A stretch of DNA of 51,203 bases from Candidatus Peregrinibacteria bacterium GW2011_GWA2_33_10 (GTDB taxonomy: Bacteria > Patescibacteriota > Gracilibacteria > UBA1369 > GWC2-33-13): contig LBOO01000015.1 in assembly GCA_000989565.1 (NCBI GenBank), forward strand, positions 1-51,203, in the 5' to 3' direction. A program made the position numbers and the translations under genes. Numbering within the stretch: the first letter of the stretch is position 1; each line of letters opens with the position of its first letter. The notes beneath the pieces were generated by a model that saw nothing but the letters and a program-made list of their open reading frames with translations, made no database searches and was not told the DNA's origin. Shown piece by piece: positions 1 through 8,590 of the stretch.

Positions 1-9
1 TTGACGCAT

Positions 10-62
10 GGGGTAGTTTTGTTAAGTAGTAGTGTACGTAACAATTCTACCCTTTTTCTTTT
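10..62 (+). terminator. Probable intrinsic terminator of a gene upstream of the window
   Basis: Arms at 11-23 and 40-52 pair over 13 positions with two mismatches (GGGTAG against CTACCC at the base, GTT against AAC at the tip). A T-rich tract at 53-62 follows directly. No gene of the window ends before it, so it would stop transcription arriving from the left. It could instead be the end of a mobile element. Confidence 0.45.
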
Positions 63-96
63 CAAGAGTGCACAAGAGGTTCCTGAACTTTGCTAT

Positions 97-320
97 GTAT
101 TACTCACTGACATATTATCTGATGGATTTAAGTTTTCTCTGTGAATAAACAAATTTTATATGTAATTTGTGATCCGTAATTCGTAATACGTAATCCTTAA
201 AAGGAATAAATTAATAATAAAATTTTTCAATTTACGGGTTACGGATTACGAATTACGGATTACAAAATAATTATTGCTTTAAATAATAAAATTTATGATC
301 TTACCTCAGTGAGTAATTAC
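97..320. repeat. MITE-like element with short terminal inverted repeats
   Basis: The left end at 97-110 (GTATTACTCACTGA) and right end at 306-320 (TCAGTGAGTAATTAC) are inverted copies, with 12 bp perfect (99-110 against 306-317). The ends resemble those of the element at 8857-9013. The interior has no ORF and carries the larger palindrome at 169-263. It lies just before the hisS-like gene. Non-autonomous mobility is inferred from structure only. Confidence 0.5.
169..263. repeat. 32-bp imperfect inverted repeat
   Basis: Arms 169-200 and 232-263 are reverse complements with about five mismatches around a 31-bp AT-rich loop. Each arm consists of iterated GTAATCCGTAATTCGTAAT-type units. It forms the core of the MITE-like element at 97-320. 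In RNA it would make a long stem. Confidence 0.65.
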
Positions 321-391
321 TTGGTTTTTAATGGGATATGAATGATTGATTGACTTGCAAAACTGCTATTTTACTTCTTATCTTGCAGGGC

Positions 392-419
392 TTGTAAAAA
401 AAGATTTATTTGATATAAT
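392..419 (+). promoter_or_regulatory. Sigma70-type promoter for the hisS-like gene
   Basis: TTGTAA (392-397), a 16-bp spacer and TATAAT (414-419) preceded by TGA, giving an extended -10. The predicted start lies about 25 nt before the ATG at 450. Confidence 0.55.
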
Positions 420-449
420 AAAATCTGTTTTAAATTTTTCAACTTTATA

Positions 450-1787
450 ATGGAAGAAAATCAAAACAATAATTTGTCCAATTTATCTCCTGTTCCAAAA
501 GGAATAAGGGATATTTTGCCTGAAGATCATCAGTATTTGACGTATATTAAAAAAGTCGCCAGGCATAGATCAAGACAAGGAGGTTTTCGCAGAATCGCCA
601 CTCCGATGATGGAAAGAGAAGAGTTTATCACGGCTATTCATGGAAAAAATTCTGATTTGGTTAAAAACAATTTATATAAATTTAAGGATCCTGAAGGGAA
701 TGATATGGTGTTGAGGCCGGAAGGATATTCAGGAATTATTCGTGCTTATTTGGCACATGAGATGAAGGATTGGCCGCAACCTATCGAGCTTTATTATATT
801 GAGCCTTATTTTGAATTTGTTCCGCAGGAGAAAAAGCAGTTTTATCGAAGTTATATGGAATTTGGGGCTGTCAGTATTGGAGAAAAGGCAGCGGCACTTG
901 ACGCGCAATTGATTTATTTAGCGCATAAAATATTGCAGGATTTAAATATTGAGAGTTTGTTTCAATTACAGATCAATCATTTGGGGTGTGAAGTTTGCCG
1001 GCCAAAATATTTAATGGATTTGGAAAATTATTTTGTGGGAAAGGAAAGGTCATTGTGTTTTTCTTGTCAGGAAAAAGTGGCTAATAATCCGCATTATATT
1101 TTTCGATGTCATGAAGAAGATTGCCAAATTTTGAGCGAATTGGCGCCAAAAGTTAATAATTATTGGTGCGAGGATTGTAGTAAATTTTATAATAGGCTGC
1201 GCTCTTATTTGGAAGCTTTGGAAATTTCTTATCGAGAAAACCTTGGTTTGGTCGGAAAATATGATTTCTATACAGGTTTGGTTTTTGAATATTGGGATAG
1301 GGATCAGAAAAAAGAGAATATTTTATTGCATGGCGGAAGTTTTGATGAAGTAATTGAAAAAATCAGTGGCAAAAAAATACCTGCCGTAGGGTTCAATATG
1401 CGATTGGAAAAAGCGATTAAAGCTATGAAAAAAGAAAAAATAAAAGTACCTTCAAAAGATAATTTACAAGTATTTATCGCGCAACTAAGCCGTGAAGCCA
1501 AGAAAAAATGTCTTCAATTGATGATCAGCTTGCGAGAAGCCGGAATCAAAGCTATCGGTGTTTTGGGAAAAGGAAGCATCAGAGAGCAAATTACGTTAGC
1601 GGAAAAGTTCAAAGTGCCTTATATGATAATTATGGGTTTGACGGAAGTCCGTGAAAATATCATTATTTTAAGGGACATGAAAGTCGGCCAGCAGAAGGTC
1701 ATAAGTTATGATGACGCGGTTGACGTGATTAAAAAACTGGTTGGAGAGGAAAATTTGGATACGTACACAGAGGGGGAGTTGGGGTGA
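450..1787 (+). CDS. hisS: Histidyl-tRNA synthetase family protein, divergent
   Basis: A 445-residue class II aminoacyl-tRNA synthetase of the HisRS family, which normally charges tRNA-His in the cytoplasm. Visible parts: KGIRDILPED near the N-terminus, LRPEG (88-92), a motif-2-like segment near 131-144, KYDFYTGLVFE (270-280), the GG and AVGF elements of motif 3 (295-315), and a C-terminal anticodon-binding domain (about 340-430). The insertion domain carries eight cysteines in pairs (180/183, 203/206, 220/225, 240/243), which suggests zinc binding and is seen in some HisRS clades. Oddities: the catalytic Arg of the usual LVRGLDYY motif is Gly269-Lys270 here, and the motif-2 FGVE element reads FGAV. 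It could be a HisRS paralogue, but HisZ normally lacks the C-terminal domain. Family membership is firm; charging activity is uncertain. Confidence 0.8.
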   Translation: MEENQNNNLSNLSPVPKGIRDILPEDHQYLTYIKKVARHRSRQGGFRRIATPMMEREEFITAIHGKNSDLVKNNLYKFKDPEGNDMVLRPEGYSGIIRAYLAHEMKDWPQPIELYYIEPYFEFVPQEKKQFYRSYMEFGAVSIGEKAAALDAQLIYLAHKILQDLNIESLFQLQINHLGCEVCRPKYLMDLENYFVGKERSLCFSCQEKVANNPHYIFRCHEEDCQILSELAPKVNNYWCEDCSKFYNRLRSYLEALEISYRENLGLVGKYDFYTGLVFEYWDRDQKKENILLHGGSFDEVIEKISGKKIPAVGFNMRLEKAIKAMKKEKIKVPSKDNLQVFIAQLSREAKKKCLQLMISLREAGIKAIGVLGKGSIREQITLAEKFKVPYMIIMGLTEVRENIIILRDMKVGQQKVISYDDAVDVIKKLVGEENLDTYTEGELG

Positions 1788-1852
1788 GGGATGCTTTGCG
1801 GAAGTAATTTGTAATTGGCAATTAGTACAGTGAATGATTATAAGTTTTGACA

Positions 1853-1881
1853 TTGACAATTCTTCTTTTTTGTTTCATAAT
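1853..1881 (+). promoter_or_regulatory. Sigma70-type promoter
   Basis: TTGACA (1853-1858), a 17-bp spacer and CATAAT (1876-1881), 32 bp before the ATG at 1914. A second TTGACA sits immediately upstream at 1847-1852. Confidence 0.6.
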
Positions 1882-1913
1882 TTCATTCTTGAAATTTTTT
1901 TATTTAATTTTTT

Positions 1914-2771
1914 ATGGAAATTTCTAGAAATGAGTTCTCTACAGAAGGTTTTCGACCTGAAGAATTATATTTATATAATGATTTGATTAAGGTAGAGGAA
2001 ATTATAGAGCCTGCAACTCCCGAAAATTCCGATTCAGATTCCAATGTGATTACATTATTTGAAGAGGAAAAAGATAGTTCTACCGAATTAGCAGAAATAC
2101 AAAAAATCACGGATTTTTTATTTAAAGTTACAGAATTGGCTGTTTATATAATATCTGAAGAATTAAGAGAAAGAATCAAAACTTTTATAAATAAATATTA
2201 TGAATTAAATACTGAATTTTTATTTGATGAGCAGGAAAATTTGGTAAATCGCGCTTTACAGAATTTGGAGGGAAAAATGGTTGGTGATGCTCCTGTAGCT
2301 GATTGTCGGAAAGAGTTTCTTCATAATAAAAGCGCAGTTTCAGAAATAGTGGATATAAGCAAGGTTAGAGAAAGAACACCTTTGGCAATTCAACTTATGT
2401 TAGAAAATGAATTTTTGCATGATCATCTTAATGGAAATGTAGGTGAAAGGGTTTTACAAGAAAAATTTATCGCTTCTCAAATTGATTCCGTAAGAAATGA
2501 ACTTCATCCAATCGATGAAAATATTGAACATTTGTTTGATATATTGTCTAAGTCTCCATTTATGTGGAATGAATATGATTTTCAAATGTTTTTTTATTTA
2601 AAAATCCACTTTCTTGTTTGTAATGACTGTTTTGAATCGATAAAAAATACTTTGTTAAAACTTGCTGAAGAAAATAAGGTTGATGCCGCGGAATTTATGG
2701 CAAGGTTTGAAGTTTTTATACCGAGGAAAACGGATTCGGATGTGGTTTTTGGGATGGATGAGGAACGGTGA
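1914..2771 (+). CDS. Acidic orphan protein
   Basis: A 285-residue protein I do not recognise. It is acidic, with a low-complexity Glu/Asp/Ser-rich segment around residues 28-60 and a largely helical remainder. It has no signal peptide or membrane segment, and three scattered cysteines. A good promoter lies just upstream, and the gene stands alone between the hisS-like gene and the G-rich region before cas12a. Its position next to the CRISPR locus does not by itself imply a role in it. The sustained reading frame, the promoter and normal codon use support it as a real gene. Confidence 0.7.
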   Translation: MEISRNEFSTEGFRPEELYLYNDLIKVEEIIEPATPENSDSDSNVITLFEEEKDSSTELAEIQKITDFLFKVTELAVYIISEELRERIKTFINKYYELNTEFLFDEQENLVNRALQNLEGKMVGDAPVADCRKEFLHNKSAVSEIVDISKVRERTPLAIQLMLENEFLHDHLNGNVGERVLQEKFIASQIDSVRNELHPIDENIEHLFDILSKSPFMWNEYDFQMFFYLKIHFLVCNDCFESIKNTLLKLAEENKVDAAEFMARFEVFIPRKTDSDVVFGMDEER

Positions 2772-3079
2772 GGGAAGGGTTTTTATAAGTAGAGATCTAA
2801 TGTTTTCTTTATATAGTAATAATTTGTTTTTTCAGATTAAATTTTATCTGATCCAATATTGACTTCATAATTTCCTGTTCTTTTTCACCGCGGGGGTGAG
2901 GGGTTCTCCGGGGGATTTCAATTGAGAGACCATGGGGGGATGGGTAATCGGAAGAATTAAAACAAGTTTTTAGTGGGGACGCAAGTGGGAGGTTTTTCAG
3001 GTTGAAGAATTTTGGGGGAGGGGTGTATAAGGAGAAGTGTAAGAAAAATAATATGATATTAATTTTTTAATTTATATGT
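2772..3079. other. G-rich non-coding stretch upstream of cas12a
   Basis: No credible gene is present. An imperfect 18-bp palindrome lies at 2833-2850 (16 of 18 positions). From about 2890 to 3025 the + strand has many runs of three to six G, unlike the AT-rich surroundings, plus a small TCACC/GGTGA hairpin near 2886-2900. No strong promoter is visible directly before cas12a; a TATGAT at 3052-3057 lacks a convincing -35. A purine-rich AAGGAG near 3029-3034 is too far from the start to act as a ribosome binding site. Confidence 0.5.
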
Positions 3080-6000
3080 ATGAGTAATTTTTTTAAAAAT
3101 TTTACTAATTTGTATGAGTTGAGTAAGACGTTGAGGTTTGAGTTAAAGCCGGTTGGGGATACTTTAACTAATATGAAAGATCATTTAGAGTATGATGAGA
3201 AATTGCAAACTTTTCTCAAAGATCAAAATATTGACGATGCTTATCAGGCATTAAAACCGCAATTTGATGAAATACATGAGGAATTTATCACGGACAGCCT
3301 TGAATCCAAGAAAGCGAAAGAAATTGACTTTTCGGAATATTTGGATTTATTTCAAGAGAAAAAAGAATTGAATGATAGTGAAAAAAAATTGCGTAATAAA
3401 ATCGGTGAAACTTTTAATAAAGCCGGCGAAAAATGGAAAAAAGAAAAATATCCGCAATATGAATGGAAAAAAGGTTCAAAAATCGCCAATGGAGCCGATA
3501 TTCTCTCTTGCCAAGACATGCTTCAGTTTATTAAATATAAAAATCCTGAAGATGAAAAAATTAAAAATTATATTGATGACACTTTAAAAGGATTTTTTAC
3601 TTACTTCGGCGGCTTTAATCAAAATCGCGCCAATTATTATGAAACCAAAAAGGAAGCCTCGACCGCTGTCGCGACACGCATCGTTCATGAGAATTTACCG
3701 AAATTTTGCGACAACGTTATTCAGTTCAAACACATTATCAAAAGAAAAAAAGACGGAACCGTCGAAAAAACAGAAAGAAAAACCGAATATTTGAACGCTT
3801 ACCAATATCTAAAAAACAACAACAAAATAACTCAAATCAAAGACGCGGAAACGGAAAAAATGATTGAATCCACCCCCATCGCGGAGAAAATATTTGATGT
3901 TTATTATTTCTCGTCGTGTTTATCTCAAAAACAAATAGAAGAATATAATCGAATCATTGGACATTACAATTTGCTTATCAATCTTTATAATCAGGCTAAA
4001 AGATCAGAAGGAAAACACTTATCAGCAAACGAAAAAAAATATAAAGATTTACCAAAATTTAAAACACTTTATAAACAAATCGGTTGCGGAAAAAAGAAAG
4101 ATCTTTTTTATACAATCAAATGCGACACCGAGGAAGAAGCGAACAAATCACGCAATGAGGGGAAAGAATCTCATTCCGTTGAAGAAATTATAAACAAAGC
4201 TCAGGAAGCAATCAATAAATATTTTAAGAGCAATAATGATTGCGAAAATATTAATACCGTGCCTGATTTTATCAATTATATTTTGACCAAAGAAAATTAT
4301 GAAGGAGTGTATTGGTCAAAAGCCGCGATGAACACAATTTCCGATAAATATTTCGCGAATTATCATGATCTTCAAGATCGTTTAAAAGAAGCGAAAGTTT
4401 TTCAAAAAGCGGATAAAAAGAGTGAAGACGACATAAAAATTCCGGAAGCCATTGAGCTTAGCGGATTATTTGGCGTGCTTGATTCGTTGGCAGATTGGCA
4501 AACAACACTGTTTAAAAGCAGCATTTTAAGTAATGAGGATAAATTAAAAATTATAACAGATTCCCAAACCCCATCGGAAGCTTTATTAAAAATGATTTTT
4601 AACGACATTGAAAAAAACATGGAATCATTTTTAAAAGAAACAAATGATATTATTACTTTAAAAAAATACAAAGGGAATAAAGAAGGCACGGAGAAAATAA
4701 AACAATGGTTTGATTATACTTTGGCGATTAATCGCATGCTTAAATATTTTTTGGTAAAAGAAAATAAAATTAAAGGCAATTCTTTAGATACAAATATCTC
4801 GGAAGCCTTAAAAACACTTATATATTCGGATGACGCGGAATGGTTTAAATGGTACGACGCGCTTCGTAATTATTTAACTCAAAAACCTCAAGATGAAGCG
4901 AAGGAAAATAAATTGAAGTTGAATTTCGACAACCCAAGCCTTGCAGGAGGATGGGATGTTAATAAAGAATGTTCAAATTTTTGTGTAATTCTAAAAGATA
5001 AAAACGAAAAAAAATATTTAGCAATCATGAAGAAAGGAGAAAATACATTGTTTCAGAAAGAATGGACAGAAGGAAGAGGAAAAAATTTAACAAAAAAATC
5101 CAATCCTCTTTTTGAAATAAATAATTGTGAAATTCTATCAAAAATGGAATATGATTTTTGGGCTGATGTCTCAAAAATGATTCCAAAATGTTCAACTCAA
5201 TTAAAAGCAGTTGTTAATCATTTTAAACAATCAGACAATGAGTTTATTTTTCCTATAGGTTATAAAGTAACTTCCGGTGAAAAATTTAGAGAAGAATGCA
5301 AAATCAGCAAACAAGATTTTGAATTGAATAATAAAGTTTTTAATAAAAATGAACTTTCGGTTACTGCTATGAGATATGATCTTTCAAGTACTCAAGAAAA
5401 ACAATATATAAAAGCATTTCAAAAAGAGTATTGGGAACTTCTTTTTAAACAAGAAAAAAGAGATACAAAATTGACCAATAATGAGATATTTAACGAATGG
5501 ATTAATTTCTGTAATAAAAAATACTCCGAACTTTTAAGTTGGGAAAGAAAATATAAAGATGCTCTTACTAATTGGATAAATTTTTGTAAATATTTCCTTT
5601 CGAAATATCCTAAAACTACATTATTCAACTATAGTTTTAAAGAAAGTGAAAATTATAATTCCTTAGATGAATTTTATCGTGACGTTGACATCTGTTCATA
5701 TAAATTAAATATAAACACGACAATAAACAAGTCGATTCTGGATAGATTAGTTGAAGAAGGAAAGTTATATTTATTTGAAATAAAAAATCAGGATTCAAAC
5801 GATGGGAAAAGCATTGGACATAAAAACAACTTACATACAATTTATTGGAATGCGATTTTTGAAAACTTTGATAATAGACCCAAGCTTAATGGAGAAGCAG
5901 AAATATTTTACAGAAAAGCAATTTCAAAAGATAAACTAGGAATTGTAAAAGGTAAAAAAACAAAAAATGGAACTGAAATAATAAAAAATTATCGATTTTC

Positions 6001-7513
6001 AAAAGAAAAATTTATTCTTCACGTTCCAATAACTCTTAATTTTTGTTCAAATAATGAATATGTTAATGATATAGTAAATACTAAATTCTATAACTTTTCC
6101 AATCTCCACTTCCTCGGCATTGATCGCGGGGAAAAGCATTTGGCTTATTATTCGTTGGTGAATAAAAATGGAGAGATTGTAGATCAAGGAACGCTTAATT
6201 TGCCTTTTACCGATAAAGACGGAAATCAAAGAAGCATAAAAAAAGAAAAATATTTTTACAATAAACAAGAAGACAAATGGGAAGCAAAAGAAGTTGATTG
6301 TTGGAATTACAATGATCTTTTGGATGCCATGGCGTCTAACCGCGACATGGCTCGAAAAAACTGGCAGCGAATCGGAACCATCAAAGAAGCTAAAAACGGC
6401 TACGTTTCACTAGTGATTCGTAAAATCGCCGATCTCGCCGTGAACAATGAACGTCCGGCGTTTATTGTTTTGGAAGATTTAAACACCGGATTCAAAAGGA
6501 GCAGACAAAAAATAGATAAATCGGTTTATCAAAAATTCGAGCTCGCTTTGGCTAAAAAATTAAATTTTCTTGTGGATAAAAACGCAAAGCGTGACGAAAT
6601 CGGATCACCAACAAAAGCACTGCAGCTAACACCTCCGGTTAATAATTACGGAGACATTGAAAACAAAAAACAAGCCGGAATCATGCTTTATACAAGAGCC
6701 AATTACACTTCGCAAACAGATCCGGCCACGGGATGGAGAAAAACCATTTATTTAAAAGCCGGACCCGAAGAAACAACATATAAAAAAGATGGAAAAATAA
6801 AAAATAAAAGCGTTAAAGACCAAATCATAGAAACATTCACCGATATTGGGTTTGATGGCAAAGATTATTATTTTGAATACGACAAAGGAGAATTTGTCGA
6901 TGAAAAAACAGGAGAAATAAAACCAAAAAAATGGCGATTATATTCGGGAGAAAACGGAAAAAGCCTTGATCGTTTTAGAGGAGAAAGAGAAAAAGATAAA
7001 TATGAATGGAAAATAGATAAAATTGATATTGTAAAAATTCTCGATGATTTGTTTGTAAATTTTGATAAAAATATATCTTTGCTTAAACAACTTAAAGAAG
7101 GGGTAGAATTAACAAGAAATAATGAACATGGCACAGGGGAATCATTACGTTTTGCGATTAATCTAATTCAGCAGATTCGCAATACCGGCAATAACGAACG
7201 TGATAATGACTTTATTCTATCGCCTGTTCGAGATGAAAATGGAAAACATTTTGATTCCCGAGAATATTGGGATAAAGAGACAAAAGGTGAAAAAATCAGT
7301 ATGCCAAGTTCGGGTGATGCAAATGGAGCATTTAATATTGCTCGAAAAGGAATAATCATGAACGCGCATATTTTAGCTAATTCGGATTCGAAAGATCTTT
7401 CGTTATTTGTTTCCGATGAAGAATGGGATTTACATTTAAACAACAAGACCGAATGGAAAAAACAACTCAATATATTTTCTTCTCGAAAAGCAATGGCGAA
7501 ACGGAAAAAATGA
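3080..7513 (+). CDS. cas12a: CRISPR effector nuclease Cas12a (Cpf1), type V-A
   Basis: A single-protein RNA-guided DNA nuclease that also cuts its own precursor crRNA. The N-terminal segment (NLYELSKTLRFELKPVG, about 10-26) is the Cas12a wedge/REC start. GGWDVNKE and the following strands match the WED/PAM-interacting region. LHTIYW with His919 and KLNGEAEIFYRK match the pre-crRNA processing site (His843 of FnCas12a). RuvC catalytic residues are Asp1015 (GIDRGE), Glu1132 (VLEDLN) and Asp1413 (SGDANGAF). Arg in QIRNT marks the Nuc region. At 1477 residues it is longer than the usual 1200-1350. The start follows an AT-rich leader without a Shine-Dalgarno site; another ATG four bases upstream is out of frame. 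Residues about 627-1007 look more AT-rich in codon use than their flanks. From memory it closely matches Peregrinibacteria Cas12a. Confidence 0.98.
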   Translation: MSNFFKNFTNLYELSKTLRFELKPVGDTLTNMKDHLEYDEKLQTFLKDQNIDDAYQALKPQFDEIHEEFITDSLESKKAKEIDFSEYLDLFQEKKELNDSEKKLRNKIGETFNKAGEKWKKEKYPQYEWKKGSKIANGADILSCQDMLQFIKYKNPEDEKIKNYIDDTLKGFFTYFGGFNQNRANYYETKKEASTAVATRIVHENLPKFCDNVIQFKHIIKRKKDGTVEKTERKTEYLNAYQYLKNNNKITQIKDAETEKMIESTPIAEKIFDVYYFSSCLSQKQIEEYNRIIGHYNLLINLYNQAKRSEGKHLSANEKKYKDLPKFKTLYKQIGCGKKKDLFYTIKCDTEEEANKSRNEGKESHSVEEIINKAQEAINKYFKSNNDCENINTVPDFINYILTKENYEGVYWSKAAMNTISDKYFANYHDLQDRLKEAKVFQKADKKSEDDIKIPEAIELSGLFGVLDSLADWQTTLFKSSILSNEDKLKIITDSQTPSEALLKMIFNDIEKNMESFLKETNDIITLKKYKGNKEGTEKIKQWFDYTLAINRMLKYFLVKENKIKGNSLDTNISEALKTLIYSDDAEWFKWYDALRNYLTQKPQDEAKENKLKLNFDNPSLAGGWDVNKECSNFCVILKDKNEKKYLAIMKKGENTLFQKEWTEGRGKNLTKKSNPLFEINNCEILSKMEYDFWADVSKMIPKCSTQLKAVVNHFKQSDNEFIFPIGYKVTSGEKFREECKISKQDFELNNKVFNKNELSVTAMRYDLSSTQEKQYIKAFQKEYWELLFKQEKRDTKLTNNEIFNEWINFCNKKYSELLSWERKYKDALTNWINFCKYFLSKYPKTTLFNYSFKESENYNSLDEFYRDVDICSYKLNINTTINKSILDRLVEEGKLYLFEIKNQDSNDGKSIGHKNNLHTIYWNAIFENFDNRPKLNGEAEIFYRKAISKDKLGIVKGKKTKNGTEIIKNYRFSKEKFILHVPITLNFCSNNEYVNDIVNTKFYNFSNLHFLGIDRGEKHLAYYSLVNKNGEIVDQGTLNLPFTDKDGNQRSIKKEKYFYNKQEDKWEAKEVDCWNYNDLLDAMASNRDMARKNWQRIGTIKEAKNGYVSLVIRKIADLAVNNERPAFIVLEDLNTGFKRSRQKIDKSVYQKFELALAKKLNFLVDKNAKRDEIGSPTKALQLTPPVNNYGDIENKKQAGIMLYTRANYTSQTDPATGWRKTIYLKAGPEETTYKKDGKIKNKSVKDQIIETFTDIGFDGKDYYFEYDKGEFVDEKTGEIKPKKWRLYSGENGKSLDRFRGEREKDKYEWKIDKIDIVKILDDLFVNFDKNISLLKQLKEGVELTRNNEHGTGESLRFAINLIQQIRNTGNNERDNDFILSPVRDENGKHFDSREYWDKETKGEKISMPSSGDANGAFNIARKGIIMNAHILANSDSKDLSLFVSDEEWDLHLNNKTEWKKQLNIFSSRKAMAKRKK

Positions 7514-7584
7514 ATATCCCAACCTCTTCATCTCAAACGCCTAATGGGATGAGTATGTAACTAATAATTTTTAACCTAATAAAT

Positions 7585-8241
7585 ATGTCCAAATTTAATC
7601 GCGCCTACCAGTTGAAAATATCAATCAAAAATTCCAAACCGCCGATTTGGCGTAGAGTAATTGTGCCGGCTGATTTTACTTTTCATGATTTGCATTTAAC
7701 TATTCAATCTGCATTTGAATGGATGAATTATCATCTTTATTGTTTCAACAGCCCTTTATTCGGAAAAAGCAGCGGATATGGAGTTGACTCTTCTAAAACC
7801 ATTATTGATTTATCTATAGATGAAAATGAAGATTTGGGAGAAATTAATAGTAGAGAGGAGAAAATCGATCAATACTTTAAAGAAGTCGGAAATAGAATGA
7901 TTTATACTTATGATTTTGGTGACAACTGGGATCATGAGGTTGTTTTGGAAGAGGTAGTCGAGAATTACTCGTTTTCTTACCCTCAATGTGTTAAGGCTAA
8001 ACGTTGCGCTCCTTGTGAAGACTCCAGTGGAATCTGGGGGTGGCAGGAAAAAATGAAAATGATGGAAAATTATGATTCTGAAGATACGGAAATGGTTGAA
8101 ATTTTTGAATGGCTGCGAAGAATGGTCCCGACTATGGAAATATTGGATAATCCTACTAAATTTGATCCGGAAGATATTGATTTTGATTATATTAATGAAA
8201 AATTAGAAAACTTTGAAAGAGCGGAATCTATTTTTGACTAA
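7585..8241 (+). CDS. Plasmid pRiA4b ORF-3-like family protein
   Basis: A 218-residue protein of the pRiA4b ORF-3 (IS1096 TnpR-like) family, whose biochemical role is not established. Family marks are the N-terminal YQLKISIKNSKPPIWRRV, the YDFGDNWDH motif in the middle and a cysteine-bearing CVKAKRCAPCEDSSG segment. The family is common on plasmids, transposons and genomic islands. It begins 71 bp after cas12a on the same strand and may be cotranscribed with it. It is not a standard Cas protein, so it is probably cargo of a mobile segment, but a role in the locus cannot be excluded. Confidence 0.8.
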   Translation: MSKFNRAYQLKISIKNSKPPIWRRVIVPADFTFHDLHLTIQSAFEWMNYHLYCFNSPLFGKSSGYGVDSSKTIIDLSIDENEDLGEINSREEKIDQYFKEVGNRMIYTYDFGDNWDHEVVLEEVVENYSFSYPQCVKAKRCAPCEDSSGIWGWQEKMKMMENYDSEDTEMVEIFEWLRRMVPTMEILDNPTKFDPEDIDFDYINEKLENFERAESIFD

Positions 8242-8264
8242 ACTATAAAATTAAATTTTTTTTA

Positions 8265-8294
8265 TTGTGTGGTTTTGTTTTCCCATGCTATAAT
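8265..8294 (+). promoter_or_regulatory. Promoter of the toxin-antitoxin pair
   Basis: TTGTGT (8265-8270), an 18-bp spacer and TATAAT (8289-8294) with an upstream TGC, forming an extended -10. It sits between the pRiA4b-like gene and the antitoxin, so the pair need not depend on cas12a transcription. Confidence 0.65.
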
Positions 8295-8295
8295 T

Positions 8296-8312
8296 TGAGT
8301 AGTTTTTACTCA
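8296..8312. promoter_or_regulatory. Palindromic operator candidate for the antitoxin
   Basis: TGAGTA and TACTCA flank a 5-bp centre, directly after the -10 box and 18 bp before the antitoxin ATG. RelB/DinJ antitoxins repress their own promoters through such palindromes, so this is the likely autoregulatory site. The binding role is inferred. Confidence 0.5.
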
Positions 8313-8329
8313 TTTTAATTCAAAAAATT

Positions 8330-8590
8330 ATGGCTAGATTACAATACACAATAGAAGATGATATCAAAAAACAAGCGGAAATGATTTTTCGTGAACAAGG
8401 AATTACACCGAAAGTTGCGATAAAAATGTTTTATATTGAAACAATCAAGAAAAAAAGCGTGCCTTTTAAACCTTCTAAAGCGCATATTCCTAATGCGGAA
8501 ACTTTAAAAGCTTTAGAAGATAGTGATAATGGAGTTGGCTTAACTGTTTGTAAAAATTTAGATGACATGTTAACAAAACTGAATTCATGA
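8330..8590 (+). CDS. RelB/DinJ-family antitoxin
   Basis: An 86-residue protein with an N-terminal ribbon-helix-helix DNA-binding segment (LQYTIEDDIKKQAEMIFREQ), the GITPKVAIKMFY helix typical of DinJ/RelB, and a C-terminal tail with PNAETLKALED, as in antitoxins that wrap their toxin. It should neutralise the YafQ-like toxin encoded next and repress the shared promoter, which carries a palindrome. It overlaps the toxin gene by four bases (ATGA), so the two are translationally coupled. It sits between cas12a and cas4. Confidence 0.9.
   Translation: MARLQYTIEDDIKKQAEMIFREQGITPKVAIKMFYIETIKKKSVPFKPSKAHIPNAETLKALEDSDNGVGLTVCKNLDDMLTKLNS

Noticed and set aside
2662-2862. 66-residue ORF across the end of the acidic orphan gene
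   Set aside because: Mostly out-of-frame reading of the orphan gene and its downstream region.
7516-7550. ATCCCA/TGGGAT inverted repeat after cas12a as a terminator
   Set aside because: Six pairs with a 23-nt loop and no T-tract.
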